From: Brienomyrus brachyistius
Taxonomy: Eukaryota; Chordata; Actinopteri; Osteoglossiformes; Mormyridae
DNA: 64,000 bases
Assembly: GCF_023856365.1 (NCBI RefSeq)
Contig: NC_064544.1
Span: forward strand, 22,606,399 to 22,670,398
Reading direction: 5' to 3'
Shown: piece after piece, positions 44,827 to 55,300 of the stretch
How the letters are laid out: the number at the start of each line of letters is the position of its first letter
How positions within the stretch are numbered: the stretch's first letter is position 1
The notes under the pieces: generated by a model
What the model saw: only the letters and a program-made list of their open reading frames with translations
The model's database searches: none
What the model was told of the DNA's origin: nothing
Translations under genes and position numbers: made by a program

Positions 44827-44899
44827 AAACATATAAATGATTCGCTGTGTGATATTAACAACACATTAAAAGAATTAGTTAAAAAATAAATGCAGTGTT

Positions 44900-45064
44900 T
44901 GGTTACCTTTACATTCTTGCTATTACATTCAAAGGAATTTGTAACGCTGTTCCATTTGGCGGAAAATTAGGTGGCTCAGGGTCAGGTTCATCTTGCCTAA
45001 GCTCTTCAGATACCGGCAAGCCACAATTTTGTTCCAGATTATGCAGCACGCTACACACGAAACT
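44900..45064 (-). pseudogene. Harbinger transposase C-terminus, truncated
   Basis: The minus-strand frame reads VCSVLHNLEQNCGLPVSEEL, then RQDEPDPEPPNFPPNGTALQ. The VLHN motif is near the end of PIF/Harbinger DDE transposases. Everything upstream has been replaced by SINE sequence. Confidence 0.6.
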
Positions 45065-45280
45065 CCGGTTTCCCCCCACAGACCTAAACAATCTGAGGCT
45101 CATTGGAATTGCTAAATTGCCCGTAGGAGTGCATGTGTGAGTGAGTGGTGTGTGAGTGTGCCCTGCGATGGGCTCGCCCCCCATCCTGGGTTGTTCCCTG
45201 CCTCGTGCCCATTGCTTCCGGGATAGGTTCCGGACCCCCCACGACCCAGTAGGATAAGCGGTTTGGAAAATGGATGGATG
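45065..45280 (+). mobile_element. SINE, 5'-truncated
   Basis: Begins CTCCGGTTTCCCCCCACAG and ends GGAAAATGGATGGATG. It lies between the Harbinger remnant and an RTE copy. Confidence 0.85.
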
Positions 45281-45404
45281 TTACCCCAACTGGATTGGGG
45301 AGACCGGGGCCTTGTCATGGAGCCAGATCAGGGGTGGGAGGTTGAATGCGAATGCCTGGTAGCTGGACCTCCACCCTTGGAGCACGGTCAGGCATAGCCT
45401 GAAG

Positions 45405-45712
45405 CAGGGATGGATTACGGACCGGGCCAGCGGGGCCGCTGCCCAGGGGCCCTTGGGGTGCAGGGGGCCCGTGGGGCCCCTAGCCCAAAACAATTTGCAA
45501 CGCTTATCAACAATGTATTTTCGTTTGTCTATTTTAGAGGCCCTACATTCTTTGATCCTCTGCCTACAAGGGCCCCTGACCCTATATGGAGGGTGTTTGG
45601 CTGACAAGGGCCCTTGAATTGTGGTGGTTGTGGTGGTGGTGCTGGTGGTGGTGGTGGGGGGGGCTCACAAATGTTTTGCCCAGGGGCCCACACAACCCAT
45701 AATCCGTCCCTG
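45405..45712. mobile_element. hAT MITE, 308 bp, perfect 8-bp duplication
   Basis: Terminal inverted repeats CAGGGATGGATTACGG and its counterpart CAGGGACGGATTATGG. An exact 8-bp target duplication, GCCTGAAG, at 45397-45404 and 45713-45720 is diagnostic of hAT. The interior is GC-rich with GGGGCCC words and a (GGT)n run. Noncoding. Confidence 0.92.
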
Positions 45713-45793
45713 GCCTGAAGGGATAACATGGGTTTGCCCTCCTTTGGACCTACAGGGAGAGCCATGGAGGTCGGGTGCAACGTAGATCTTTAA

Positions 45794-46445
45794 CCCTCTG
45801 TAGTCGACGGTATCGTCAGCGATACCACATATCTTAATTCAATTCATAACTCGCTGAAATCGTATTGTAGAAACATGAAAAAAAACATTGACTAAATCCA
45901 TAATCTTTCTACATCGGGGGCGTGTAGTACCTCCCTCACCTTGAAGATCACAATTCGCATTCTAAATATCCACATTATCGCATATTCAAATTGCATTCAT
46001 ATGGTAATTTGATGAACAACGCAACAGTGAAATGCAATCCAGCGCCATAAAAGACGGGGGATGTGGTCAGGTGTGAATGGCTCATGCATACACATAGGAG
46101 CTGAACTGAATGTTGCAACCTTTAGTCATCTTCATGTAGCCAAGACTTTGCTGTTCAGATATCTGGGATCAAAACAAACTGCCACTATTGCTTACTATGT
46201 ACTTATATAATGTTTCTGCAAGTGTTTCAAATTGCATCTTGCAATGTCTATACTTGGATATCAGATTGCGAACTTAACATAAATCTGACATATATGCAAT
46301 ATACATTAAAATTAAGATGAATGTAATGCCAAAACAAATATATAACAAATAATTTATTTGCCATGAACTGATATGATATAGAAAGACATGTGTGATCATG
46401 CCCCAATCAGCCAAAGTGTGTTTCCTACCCCAAGTTCTCAGAGGG
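45794..46445. mobile_element. piggyBac-type MITE, 652 bp, TTAA flanks
   Basis: Begins CCCTCTG and ends CAGAGGG, flanked by TTAA at 45790-45793 and 46446-46449, the piggyBac signature. It shares sequence with 56569-57503, which is in the opposite orientation. No transposase frame. Confidence 0.85.
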
Positions 46446-48399
46446 TTAACTCACACCTCTGGCACAACTTCTCTTGCATCCTGAGGGAGTCAGGGCACAT
46501 TGAGCCTGAAAGGGCCATGTTCCAGGACTCCATTGCTGAGGCGGCTGTAAGGTGGCAATCCTCGAACCTGGTGGTGAACACCAGCGGTAAAGGGAGCTGT
46601 CAAGCTGACGAATGGGAGCCTTCTGAGCTTGCTTAGCTTGAAGCAGCTGACAGGTATTGGCTGGCTAAGCGGAAAGCAGATTTACTGGTTTCTGGAGGAA
46701 GGAGTTTGGTGAGGCTATGGAGATGGATTTTTGGCCGGCCTAAAAAAGGTTCTGGTAAACAAATCCGACGACTTAGGATGGAGATGCAGGGTTTGAACCA
46801 TGCTATTTACAGGAGAACTATTGACTTCAAATGGGGATACAGTCAGACAGTGGAAAGAATATTTCTCCTGAATCCCATTGATGTGCCTTCCTTGGAGGAA
46901 GTGGAGCTGGAAGACTCAGAGGGGGGTTTGCCTAGAACTCTAGAGCTAAGGTCACTGACGTACTGTAGTCAAAAAAAATCTTTGGTAGTGAGGCTCTGGG
47001 GGTGGATGAGATTTGCCCTTGAGTTCTTGAAAGCTCTTGATGTTGTTGGCCTGTCTTGACTGATTTGCCTTTTCAACATTGCATGGTTGTCAGGGAAGGT
47101 GTCTTTGGATTTCCATATTGGGGTGGTGGTTCCAATATTTAAGAAAGATGACCAGGGGATATGTTCCAACTTCAGGCGGATCATGCTCCTCAGCCTACCT
47201 TGGAAGGTCTATGCCGGCATACTGTAGAGGAGGGTCTGCCCGTTGATCAAACCTTGGATACAGGAGGAACAATGTGGATTACTTCTTCGTTGTGGAATTC
47301 TGGACCAACTTTTCACCCTCACAAGGATAGTGGAGGGTTCTTGGGCATTTGCCCAACCAGTCTACATATATGTTGTGCACTTGGATACGATCATGTCCTT
47401 AAGGAGGTCCTGTGGAAGGGTGCTTCAGTAATATGGGGTACAGGGTCCATTGTTAAAGGCCATCAGGTACCTGTACAAACAGAGCAAGAGTTTGGTTCAA
47501 GTTCACGCCTCGTTCCTGGTGGGTGTTGGACTCCACCAGGGCTACCCTTTGTCACAGATTCTGTTCATAGCTTTTGGACAGAATTTCTAGGCATAGCCAA
47601 GGGGCAGAGAGGGCTGTACTACAGGGGCCTCAAGATTGCATCTTTGCAGATGACGTGGTCCTGTTGTTGTCATCAGGCAGTGACTTGCAACATGCCCTGG
47701 GGTAGTTTGCAGCTGTGTGTGAAGCAATGGGGATGAGGATCAGCACCTCCAAGTCTGAGGCCATGGTTCTTGACCAGAAAAGGGTAGATTTCCCTCTACT
47801 GGAGGGAGTTTAAGTAGCAGAGGAGTTTAAGTATCTTGGAGTCATGAGTTCATGAGTGAAAGTTCAGGGGAGTGGGAAATGGGTCGGTGCAGCATCGGCA
47901 TCATTGTGGATGCTGTACGGTTCTATTGTGATAAACAGGGAGCTGAGCTGGAAGGCGAAGCTTTCGATTTACCAATTGATCTACATTCCTGTCCTTACCT
48001 ATGGTCATAAGGACACAAGTGGCAGAAATGAATTTCCTCTGCAGAGTGTTTGGGTTCAACGTGAGGAGCTCGGACATTCGGGAGAGACTCAAAGTAGCGC
48101 CACTGGTCTTCTGCATCAAAAGGAGCCAGTTGAGGGTGATTTGGGTAACTTTCTAGGATGCCACCTGGGTGGCTCCCTAGGGAGGTGTTTTTGGCATGTC
48201 TATGCAAGAGGAGGCAGACCAAGGACACACTAGAGAGATTATATCTCTCGGACGGCCTGGGAACACCATGGTGTTCCCTCTGTGGAGCTGAAGAAGATGG
48301 TTGGTGAGAGGGTGGTCTGGGCATCGCTGCTTAGACTGCTCCCCCAGTGCCCAAACCCCAGATAAGCGGTGGATAATGGATGCTTGGATGGATGGATGG

Positions 48400-49560
48400 A
48401 ACATATAGGGATATAAAATACCACACAAATATGATAGTTCTCTGTTTATAATTATGCAACAAAAAAACAAGAATAATTGTATTACTGATTTTTCATTTCA
48501 ATATTGTATAAAATCATATTGTTAGCTATTATCGAGCAGCCCTAATTTGCATTGTGCTATAATGGGCCAGGGTGCATGATGCGGAGGTTAGTCCATATCA
48601 GGAATAAAAGTTTAATTTTAGGACCCTATAGAGGGTGTCTGTACTTCTGTGTTTTCTGCACTTACGATCTTTTTCAGGGTTAGGGACTTTTTTCTGTGAC
48701 TAAGATGGTTGCAAATGGCATTAAGGTTCTGTGCTAACTTGGTGCTAAGTTGTGCACTACTAGGGTATCATCTCTGGAAAGATGCATACCTTGCAATTTA
48801 CCCCTTATTTTTTATAATAATATTTTTGCTTAAATTTTGGTTAAACAGTGCATTTACTGGAAATACCCTGTCAGTACTATTTAAAGAAGGAGGAAGGTGA
48901 AGGGAAATTGAAAGTGATACAGTAACATAGCTTGTGTAATCACTTGACCTTAACCTAAATGAGTTGCTTTGTAATGGAATGAAAACAAAGGTGAAACCTA
49001 CAGGGCTGAATAGTGCAGATCATTTGTGGGGACTTTTCAAGTGGCAATTTGGAGTAGATTTTCAGAAATATAACTGTGAGTCTAAGAGTCATCATGCGTT
49101 TTATTACATAAAAAGTCAACAGGTTTCTCCTGTTTTTCGTTAACTGCCATTCTTATTTTTTTCTTTTATGTGTGGTATTGAACTAAACTAGTTAATACAG
49201 CCATCCAGAGTGTGTAATGAAAAATGCAATTAACAGCACTTATGTTAGTGGCAGAATGCGAATAAGAATCATTTCCATGCGACCCTCCCCTGTCTTGGTC
49301 TTTCTCTGGTCAAAGTACATATCTGGCCTAAGTCCTTGACTTAAAGCAATGTGAGAATACATGTATGACTGAGTGCACTTTTTCATCTTGAAGATGAGAA
49401 TCGAAACCAAAGAGCACTACTGGGAAATTGATCACAGTGTGCAACTGTGACGCATCCGCTTTAGGATTTCATAAAAAATGAGCTCAGAGATCCCTTACTG
49501 CACACCACTGCACACCACTGTTCTAGCGTTATTTTTCACTTGACCGGATGAATTTTTCAT
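48400..49560 (+). repeat. longest copy of an unclassified dispersed repeat
   Basis: Contains in order the blocks found separately at 7960-8530, 25250-25400, 38866-39060 and 43738-43866. No open frame, LTR or TIR recognised; a tandem duplication CACACCACTG lies near 49500. Confidence 0.55.
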
Positions 49561-50470
49561 TGCATAGTGTAAAAGCTGTACATGCTGTATTGAACAAAAA
49601 TCCAAGAGCATTTTTTTTCTAACATGCAAAAGCCAGTGCATCTGTCACCAATAATGATACCATTAAGGTGACCAGGATAATTCCTGTTAGGGAGGACACT
49701 ACTTTAGGTTTTATTACTACTGAAAAGCTCTAGTTCTTCTTGTACTTTGGTTTATTTCCTTGATTGAAAGATTCATCTAGCTGTGTCACATTAGCATTAG
49801 TGATGTATGCCTGGTTTTAGAAGACTGACCAATCAGTTCAAACAAAAATTTGCTGCTTAATTGAAATCCAGGTCCTTTTAATTAAAATGGTAGTTTACAA
49901 ATCCTGTCCTAGCTCAAAGTGTCCCCTGACATGGATTATCTGGTCACCCTTCATACGATATTCATTCACTTAGATGATGTGTCTTGCTACCTGAGACCTC
50001 TAGACCCCATGCTGCATATACATAGTTGCAACCACATGATTCACTAAATGGAGGAGCAGGCTGTTTGTTGAGATGTTTGATCTAAGTAACTTTAAATACG
50101 ATAGGATTGTTGGTGCCAGATATTTTGATTCTATCATCTCAGAAACAGCTTCCCTTCCAGAGCCTGTCACATTTTACAATGTCTACAGTTTGCAAAGAAT
50201 GTTGCAAGAACAGTGTTGCAAAATGACTCCCCTCATTACTGGGAAAAGTCAGACGAGAACGGCCAAATTTGCGACAGCTAGCAGGAAACCACAAATGTAA
50301 AAGTGACAGCTCAGTGCTGTGAAGAAATGCTTCTCCAAAGACACAACTTGTTAACATTAAAAGTGATGTGGTCACTTAGGCCTTGTTCACACCTGGTAAT
50401 AACATGATTAATGTGATCCAATCACAAGTGGACAGGGCTAAATACAGGTGTGAAAGACCCAAAACCTATT
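49561..50470. other. intergenic sequence
   Basis: No supported feature. A 75-codon frame at 50073-50300 lacks recognisable domains. Confidence 0.4.
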
Positions 50471-50580
50471 AAGGTAAGGTAAGGTAAGGTAAGGTAAGGT
50501 AAGGTAAGGTAAGGTAAGGTAAGGTAAGGTAAGATAAGATAAGATAAGATAAGATAAGATAAGATAAGATAAGATAAGAT
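50471..50580. repeat. compound pentanucleotide array (AAGGT)12(AAGAT)10
   Basis: Twelve uninterrupted AAGGT units followed by ten AAGAT units. On the minus strand it is the 3' tail of the LINE fragment next to it (ATCTT repeats after GATCAATAAAGT). Confidence 0.95.
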
Positions 50581-50830
50581 AAGACTTTATTGATCCCACA
50601 GTGGGGAAATTAGTGTGTTAACGCAGCTCCAGACAGATAGCAAGAAAGAGTTACAAGAGTAAAGAATATAAAAAATACAAGAATAAGAATACAGAATAAA
50701 AATAATATAAAATAAGATAGAACACTAATACAATAGTAGTAATAATGCCTATGTACACCCATACCCCGTATGAAATATGGATAGTGGGTTGTGGAAAAGT
50801 GCAAGTAATAATAAATATCAACTATTTAAC
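50581..50830 (-). mobile_element. LINE 3' tail, antisense
   Basis: The minus strand reads CCCCACTGTGGGATCAATAA, then AGTCTTATC repeats, a common end of a fish LINE whose coding fragments are seen at 6428-6900 and 26800-27430. Only the untranslated tail is present. Confidence 0.5.
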
Positions 50831-51216
50831 TACTATAGCTACAATTTACTATTGAGAAAGTATTGAGATCCAATCACTCAAACCACATTTGAAGGTGGTC
50901 TGGAACACATATGGCCACATTTTTATAGATGTGTGAATGCAAATGTGTTCCAGGCCCCTCTGCACTGCCTACTCAGTTGACATCCTCTTGTGAGCAGAAG
51001 TATGTTCGTACTCATTACACGTGTGAACAGTATTTGACATATGATTTGTGTCAGAATGAAGCTTCCTTATTTACGTCAAAGGTGCTCCATGCTTTATTAA
51101 TATTGGTGAAACGCACCAGTAAAAATTAGGCAAAATTAAATTGTGCAGGTTAGAATGTGCATTCAATATAATGGATATGTCAATAGAAACATATGATACT
51201 AGTGTGATGGTTTATA

Positions 51217-51611
51217 GGGGCAGCATGGTAGTATAGTGGTTAGTACTGTTGCCTCACAACTCTGGGACCAGGGGTCCATGTGTGTGGAGTTTGCATGCTC
51301 TCCCCATATCATCATGTGGTTTCCTTCTGGAACTACAGTTTCCCCCCGCAGTCCAAAATCATGCTGAGGCTAATTGGAATTACCAAAATGTCTATAGGTA
51401 TGTATGCATGTGTGAGTGAATGGTGTGTGTGAGTGTGCCCTATGATGGGTCGGCACCCCATCCTGGGTTGTTCCCTGCTTTCTGCCCTATGATGGGTAGG
51501 CATCCCATCCTGGGTTGTTCCCTGCCTCGTGCCCATTGCTTCCGGGATAGGCTCCGGACCACCAGCGACCCAGTAGGATAAGCGATTTGGAAAATGGACG
51601 GATGGATGGAT
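51217..51611 (+). mobile_element. SINE with internal 57-bp duplication
   Basis: Head GGGGCAGCATGGTAGTATAG; tail GGAAAATGGACGGATGG. The segment around GCCCTATGATGGGT...TTGTTCCCTGC is present twice in tandem (about 51438 and 51484), making this copy longer than the others. Confidence 0.85.
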
Positions 51612-51679
51612 ATCCCATATCCTATAATAATTTATTTTATTTTACGTCTATAATAATTTTGTCTCCATTCCTGAAATTT

Positions 51680-51935
51680 GCATAACGGCATTCTCTGGCC
51701 AGGAGTGGAGGTCATGTGATTTCCAGCCCCCCACAGTGGAGATCCTCCTAGGAAAGGATACCCAGTGTTCTGCAGCCAGGTTCTCTTGGCCCTACCTGGT
51801 GGGTGCTCCAATGGAGCATGAGGGGGTGAATGTGCTGGGTCTCTTCTCCCGCACTGAGGCTGGGAGCTGCTACATACTCATGGCCATGGATGAAGTGGCC
51901 TGACGCAGTTCCCAAGCAGAGCGCCACTTAGGACC
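51680..51935 (+). mobile_element. Ty3/gypsy integrase fragment
   Basis: The frame VGAPMEHEGVNVLGLFSRTE then GSCYILMAMDEVA resembles the start of the integrase catalytic core of gypsy elements (usual V-D-V-L-G-P; here the Asp is Asn). It ends at TGA 51901-51903. Short and dead. Confidence 0.5.
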
Positions 51936-52039
51936 CCAGAAGAGTTGTAGAATATTATACCTTCAGAATTGTATACAACAATATGTTGTATAAGGACTGG
52001 AATAAAACAGCTGCCTTTGAACCAGCCTTGATTCTCATG

Positions 52040-52200
52040 CTTCCTCTTTGCATGTGGACCATGCATGTTCTTTCTGTATCTGTGTGAGTCCCTCCCCCCA
52101 CAAACCAACACCACCAGCCCCATGACCAATGCTTCCTGTTATATGAATCGGGGTCTCTAAGCTGCCCATAGCGCATGAGGGAATACTCATAGTTTTATCT
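52040..52200 (+). mobile_element. SINE-derived sequence upstream of gene 2
   Basis: GGACCATGCATGTTCTTTC and CTTCCTGTTATATGAATC then CTAAGCTGCCCATAG match SINE body sequence and the flank of gene 1 at 17460-17510. It ends about 25 bp before the gene 2 start. Confidence 0.5.
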
Positions 52201-52225
52201 GTTCTTAATTCTACTTATACCAGAA

Positions 52226-52352
52226 ATGGATAACATATATGAAAACATGGAGCTGAATCTCACAACTGATCATTCACAACATTCAGTTAATTTATCTGGA
52301 TCAGGAAAGCAGTTTACTCCTGCTAGAAAAATCAGTGCCCAGCCAGACCACG
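52226..52352 (+). CDS. gene 2 exon 1: cytoplasmic tail
   Basis: Encodes MDNIYENMELNL and on to ISAQPDH; donor G|GTGAGA. Tyr5 lies in YENM, which fits both YxxM (PI3-kinase p85 SH2) and YxN (Grb2 SH2) consensus and YxxPhi endocytosis signals. The TxYxxV motif of gene 1 is absent. Confidence 0.75.
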
Positions 52353-55300
52353 GTGAGAGTAACTTGAATGCTTTTCATACCTTGCATGTATCGGCAAATT
52401 TCTGATTTGTTTTGTTAGTGCACAAATTATTAGTTGTGAGTAAACAGGTTTGGTGTTGATCATAGATTAGGTTTGCATTGGGGTTCATCTACTAAAGATC
52501 TTACTCTTTAGATTAATCTCTTGCTGCAACTCCTGGATGTAACATCCTCGACCTAGATTGGCTCCTTGAATGCTGTATGTGTGTAGCACACTGTCTGTCT
52601 CATTTTATATGTTGCTTTGAACAAAAACTTCTGCTAAAGAAATGTCATCATTGTGAGGTGCAATGGCTTCTGATGCTGAATACTGGATTTTTAATGTGAA
52701 TTTCATTAAATTAAATCAAGATATGTGCAAGAATCAGTTCAGAAAAACATATGTCTGAATAGGACAGCATGGACATGTGACTCGGTGTGCTAAGAATTAC
52801 ATAATTTAATTTGAAACCCTCAGAACCACAAAGCACTTCTGGCCGAGAGACTCTGTATAAGAGGACATCGGCAGTGTTCATCTCTCTGTGGATCATCACA
52901 CTGATCATTCTCATCGCTGGACTGAGTGTCCTGTGTAAGTAGTTTAAGTGATTAGCTTAACCGTTAAAGTGTAAACACTGTAAATTATACTGCAGTAAGC
53001 TTTAGCTCTAGGGTAAATGAACTTTTAGAAGATTATAAAACATCTATTGTGTATTGTTTTATGTGTGCACCCATGATAGAGGGTCCCGTATGGTGTCTTG
53101 CCTGCCTGGTGCCCAGGTAGGGGACCTTCCGGCTTTTGGCCCCAGTCGGGGTGGATCCAGAGGTCGTGGTGCATTTTGGCACTAATGACTTTGGAAAGGG
53201 CAGGAGGGCTATTCTGCAGGACGAATTTAGTCGCGGATATGCTTAGAAGCAGAACATCCATGGTGGTATTCTCTGGAATACTTTCCGTGCCACGTGCAAG
53301 CCAGGCTAAGTTAGCTGAGATAAGGGGATTAAATGTGTGGCTAAAATGGTGGTGTAGGAAAGAGGGGCTTAGGTTTATGAGGCACTGGAAAACCTCCTGG
53401 AACAGGTGGAACCTGTTCATGCCGGACGGGATACATCTGAACCAGAGGGGAACCAGTATGTTGGGGAAGCATATGTGTAGAATAGTTGAGGAATGTTTAA
53501 CCTAGTGACTGGGGGGGCAGGGAGGTTAGTTAAGAATATAAGTGGGGAGAGACGGAAAGCCCAAATTAATATTAAAGACACTGTAAAAGGCCTACCCTTG
53601 TCGGTCTGTATCTAAATGCTAGGAGTATTAGAAACAAAATTCATGATTTAGAGGCTTTAATTTCATCAGACTCTTATGACATTATAGGAATAACTGAAGC
53701 ATGGATGAGCGACAATGATGGAGAAGAATATAATATGGATGGTTACACGTTGTTCCGTAGAGACCAGATAGGCAAGAAGGGAGGTGGTGTTGCAATATAC
53801 GTAAAAGAAAATTTGCAGGCAAGGGAGCTTACTGGTAAAAAATAAAAGTACAGAAGCTGTATGGATAAAAGTAGATGCTAAAAACTCAAATAGTCTAATT
53901 GTCAGTGTTTGTTATAGAGCATCTAATGTAGCTGCAGAAGAAAGCAGAATGTTATATGACGATATCAGGATTATGAGTAATAAAAATGATGTGGTGGTTA
54001 TGGGTGATTTTAATTTACTTGGGATTCAGTGGGACACAGTCTCTGGCTCTTCTGTAAATGAACTTGAGATGGTAGAATTAGTACAGGATTGTTTCTTTAC
54101 TCAGTTTGTTAATACCCCTACCAGGGGAGAAGCCCCTCTTGGTTTTGTTTTCTCTAATAAACAGGATAGGATTGGAAAATTAGAGGTTTTAGAACCACTT
54201 GATGGTAGTATTCATAACATGGTTAAATTTGAGGTTAATTTTAGTGTCCGAAAAGCAAAGTTCAAAACAAAAGTATACAATGTTAGGAAGAGTAACTTTA
54301 ATGGTATGAGACTGAAACTAGAAAATGTAAACTGGATGGAGTTAAACAGCAAAACAGTTGAAGAGGCATGGGAATTTTTTAAAAGCTCATTGTTGCAAGT
54401 GCAAGAGGACTTCATACCTGTTTCCAGCAAAACTAAATCTAGGAAACTACAAGCAAGGTGGTTTACTAAGGAAATTAAGAATAAAGTCAGGAGGAAACGG
54501 GTTCTGTTCCACAAATGGGAATTAACTAATGATTTAGATACAGGAGTATCTAAGTCTACAGGTCGAGTTAAAAAATAACATTAGATACTCCAAGAGGAAT
54601 ATAGAAAGAAAGATTGCATTGGAGGCTAAGGATGACAATAAAAGTTTCTTCCAATACTTTAACTCCAAAAGAGCTCTAAAAGCTGAAATCACTAATTTGC
54701 AGGATAGTAAGGGCCTTATAATTGAAAATGAAATTGATATAGTAAATGAGTTGAATGATTATTTTACACAGCTGTTCACAGTAGAGAACACGATTAACTT
54801 ACCACCATTTAGTATGAATACAGCGTTGTCTATGACCAATATATGTATAACTGAGGCTGATGTGGTACTAAGCCTAGCTAAGCTCAAAATAAATAAATCA
54901 CAGGGGCCTGATGGCATCTTACCTATAGTTTTAAAAGAGATGAGGGATATTATTAGCCAACCTTTAACTTTAATATTCCAGAAATCGTTATCTGCGGGTG
55001 TGGTACCTTCTGATTGGAAGCATGCTAATATAACACCCGTATTCAAAAAAGGGGATAGAAGTAATCCAGCAAACTATAGGCCAATCAGTTTAACTAGCAT
55101 TACTGGAAAAATAATGGAAGCTATAACCTAAATGAAAATGGTAGATTACCTGGATTCAAATAACAATCTGAGGGATAGCCAACATGGATTTAGGATAGGT
55201 AGATCCTGTTTAGCTAATTTATTTGAGTCCTTTGAGGAAGCTACAAGAGAATTTCATCACAAAAAGCTTACGATGTTATCTGTGTAGATTTACAGAAGGC

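Larger units (their letters stand above)
43868..45064. mobile_element. Harbinger-type DNA transposon remnant
   Basis: The left end GGGGCCTCATGTAAAACGAC fits fish Harbinger termini. It encodes a Myb/SANT-like ORF on the + strand (44137-44826, broken) and the C-terminal part of a transposase on the minus strand (44900-45064, CSVLHNLEQNCGLPVSEELR and following), the divergent two-gene arrangement of PIF/Harbinger elements. The right end is lost where a truncated SINE begins. Confidence 0.65.
45281..48400 (+). mobile_element. decayed RTE LINE copy interrupted by two MITEs
   Basis: The 5' leader (45281-45793) matches the leader of the 13903-16606 element (GAGCCAGATCAGGGGTGGGAG, here shortened to the shared words GAGCCAG and GGGTGGGAG). 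The body resumes at 46450 with HLWHNFSCILRESGHIEPE, continues with VDEICPEFLKA-like and CSNFRRIMLLSLPWKVYA segments, and runs through the RT core (about 47400-48010, heavily mutated), then RG-RPRTHW-like and AWEHHGVP segments. The 3' end CCAGATAAGCGGTGGATAATG is followed by TGGA repeats at 48385-48400. The endonuclease part is missing at the piggyBac insertion point. Confidence 0.7.

Noticed and set aside
50073..50300. 75-codon frame in the inter-gene region
   Set aside because: No domain, paralogue or splice partner seen; expected by chance in AT-rich DNA.
50471..50580. CRISPR-like or satellite array
   Set aside because: Uninterrupted 5-bp units without spacers: a microsatellite.
53098..53505. 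135-codon frame as a possible host esterase
   Set aside because: Clear remnant of CR1 ORF1 (matches 40350-40800) within a truncated LINE.
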